Of a DNA stretch of 33,389 nucleotides, positions 32,324-33,389 are shown piece after piece. Origin of the DNA: B1 sp044370475 (GTDB lineage Bacteria; Bacteroidota; Bacteroidia; UKL13-3). Location: contig JBILVK010000024.1 of the NCBI GenBank assembly GCA_044370475.1, positions 1-33,389 of the forward strand, written 5' to 3'. Below the pieces are notes generated by a model, which saw only the letters and a program-made list of their open reading frames with translations, had not been told where the DNA came from and did not search any database. The position numbers and the translations under genes are program-made. Within the stretch, counting starts at the first letter, position 1, and each line of letters opens with the position of its first letter.

Positions 32324-33210
32324 TAAGCAAATGTAAATTTAATTATAAATCTTAACATCCTATTGAATCTATATTTATATCGAAGGTATTCTATAAATGC
32401 AGGAAGTGACCTATTTATGTTTAATATATAATCAATAGCCAATTTATTACGATTAATTAATTTTCGCTTTGAACCAAAAACATCCATAGGCATAGCGTTC
32501 CAAAGTTCTTTACAAGAACGATACAATTCTTGACTATCATTACTAAAATTATCATCGTGTAAATGCGCTATATATAAGGGATCTGACAAATATGCGGTTT
32601 TCATTTTTGGTGAAAGTCCATACATCAAAATCCAAAAGAAACGGTCGTCGGCACCCTTGTGCATAATTGGTGCAATAAAACGGCAATTTCTTATAAGTGA
32701 ACTTTTGAAAACCACTTGGCCTGGCGACCTCACAAAATCGTCGAGGATAAAATTATCAAGTGTTAGGCTTGGCCTAAAGTAATAAATCAGGTGTTTCCTA
32801 TTTAAATTCTGATTTTGGAAATAACCATTACATAGCACCCAATCAGCATTTTCTAAGGCATTTAGATTTAATAAATAGAAATCCTCTGTTATTTCATCAT
32901 CCTGATCCAAAACATGAATATGTGAGCCTCTTGCACAATCTAAACCAACATTTCTTGAAATGGCTACCCCATAATTTTCTCTATTTAATTTCAGAATAAT
33001 GCACTTAACAAATTCTTTTTCGAAATGACTTTCTAATTGCTCTTGAAGATTTTGTTGAGGAAACCGAGGAGAGTCGTTTATAATTATAAGTTCAAAATTT
33101 GAGTCTAACTTTGCTTTATCCAAAGAACATTTTACAGAACGTATACACCTCAAAAGGAAGTCGAATTGTTGGTAAAATGGTATGATAATGGATAATCGAA
33201 TTTGGCTCAT
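32323..33210 (-). CDS. Family 2 glycosyltransferase
   Basis: 295 residues, GT-A fold: LSIIIPFYQQFDFLLRCI, LIIINDSP, NYGVAISRNVGLDCARG and the DxD-type motif HVLDQDDE. The later segment KGADDRFFWILM fits the acceptor/catalytic region. First gene of the minus-strand group with the GT4 and methyltransferase. A hairpin (33215-33247) ends 4 nt before its ATG. Donor sugar not assignable. Confidence 0.88.
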   Translation of the reverse strand: MSQIRLSIIIPFYQQFDFLLRCIRSVKCSLDKAKLDSNFELIIINDSPRFPQQNLQEQLESHFEKEFVKCIILKLNRENYGVAISRNVGLDCARGSHIHVLDQDDEITEDFYLLNLNALENADWVLCNGYFQNQNLNRKHLIYYFRPSLTLDNFILDDFVRSPGQVVFKSSLIRNCRFIAPIMHKGADDRFFWILMYGLSPKMKTAYLSDPLYIAHLHDDNFSNDSQELYRSCKELWNAMPMDVFGSKRKLINRNKLAIDYILNINRSLPAFIEYLRYKYRFNRMLRFIIKFTFA

Positions 33211-33214
33211 AAAA

Positions 33215-33247
33215 GCTCTTTACAAAAGGATAATTTAACAAAAGAGC
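33215..33247. promoter_or_regulatory. Inverted repeat abutting the GT2 start codon
   Basis: GCTCTTT (33215-33221) and AAAGAGC (33241-33247), 7-bp arms with a 19-nt loop. On the minus strand it is followed by TTTT and then the ATG. It is preceded by an A-run, so it could be a weak terminator for an upstream gene or a structure affecting initiation. Confidence 0.4.
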
Positions 33248-33277
33248 ATTTTTTTTCATGAAATACCAAAAGTCAAT

Positions 33278-33388
33278 TTAAGAATTTAAAACAAATCCAT
33301 TCTCCGCATTAATAGTCCTTAGGTACCGTGCATCAATATAGGAAAGTACAAATATTGAAATACCATAATAAGGAAAATTTGGTTGAAA
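33278..33388 (-). CDS. Possible C-terminal end of an upstream gene (partial)
   Basis: A frame open to the window edge encodes 36 residues before a TAA, including YGISIFVLSYIDARYLRTIN and ending NGFVLNS. Composition is protein-like and the position fits another gene of the minus-strand glycan operon, but a second minus-strand frame is also open over part of the region, so this is only a possibility. Confidence 0.3.
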   Translation of the reverse strand, partial: FQPNFPYYGISIFVLSYIDARYLRTINAENGFVLNS

Positions 33389-33389
33389 A

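Overview
The window is AT-rich (roughly 36% G+C by eye) and reads as a chromosomal segment of a Bacteroidota bacterium. The evidence is two TonB-dependent outer-membrane receptors, a GLPGLI protein, a subtilase with a C-terminal type IX secretion (Por) sorting domain, multi-PAS signalling proteins, and several promoters of the Bacteroidota type (TTG, 19-21 nt, TAnnTTTG) in place of sigma70 boxes. No rRNA, tRNA, CRISPR array, transposase or phage gene was seen.

Layout. 1-3813: 3' part of a TonB-dependent receptor, convergent with a minus-strand group encoding a SAM methyltransferase, a PAP2 phosphatase and a ZIP metal transporter. 3902-7497: a large outer-membrane receptor plus a GLPGLI protein 3 nt downstream. 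7562-8428: dapA (lysine/diaminopimelate synthesis). 8545-11315: a secreted T9SS subtilase translationally coupled to a TlpA-like thiol-disulfide protein. 11421-12460: two small membrane proteins, a strong intrinsic terminator and a short tandem repeat. 12461-14678: a secreted M1-type metallopeptidase and an unknown exported protein. 14866-15696: fabI (fatty-acid synthesis).

15715-23188 is a signalling block. A membrane PAS protein is divergent from an operon encoding (i) a 1310-residue multi-PAS/GAF protein with no ATPase domain and a receiver whose phospho-acceptor Asp is Glu, (ii) a complete PAS histidine kinase and (iii) two tandem-duplicated single-domain receivers. None has a DNA-binding output domain, so the output is probably protein-protein signalling.

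23209-26257: a RhlE-like DEAD-box helicase with an 11-bp inverted repeat in its leader, preceded by an operon of a GbsR/MarR-type regulator and three small membrane proteins, two of them paralogues. A perfect 13-bp inverted repeat overlaps the -33 element of the regulator's promoter, which suggests autorepression. 26385-27425: a zinc alcohol dehydrogenase. 27426-27607: a low-complexity inverted repeat. 27608-33389: a RidA-family protein and a surface-polysaccharide region (four glycosyltransferases, two methyltransferase-like proteins, and a possible further gene running off the edge).

The most unusual DNA-level signal is a short near-palindrome, GGTTCRRACC, present ten times in both orientations, inside genes in all three reading frames and at gene ends. 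About 0.1 copies would be expected by chance. It looks like a genome-wide iterated element whose role I cannot assign.
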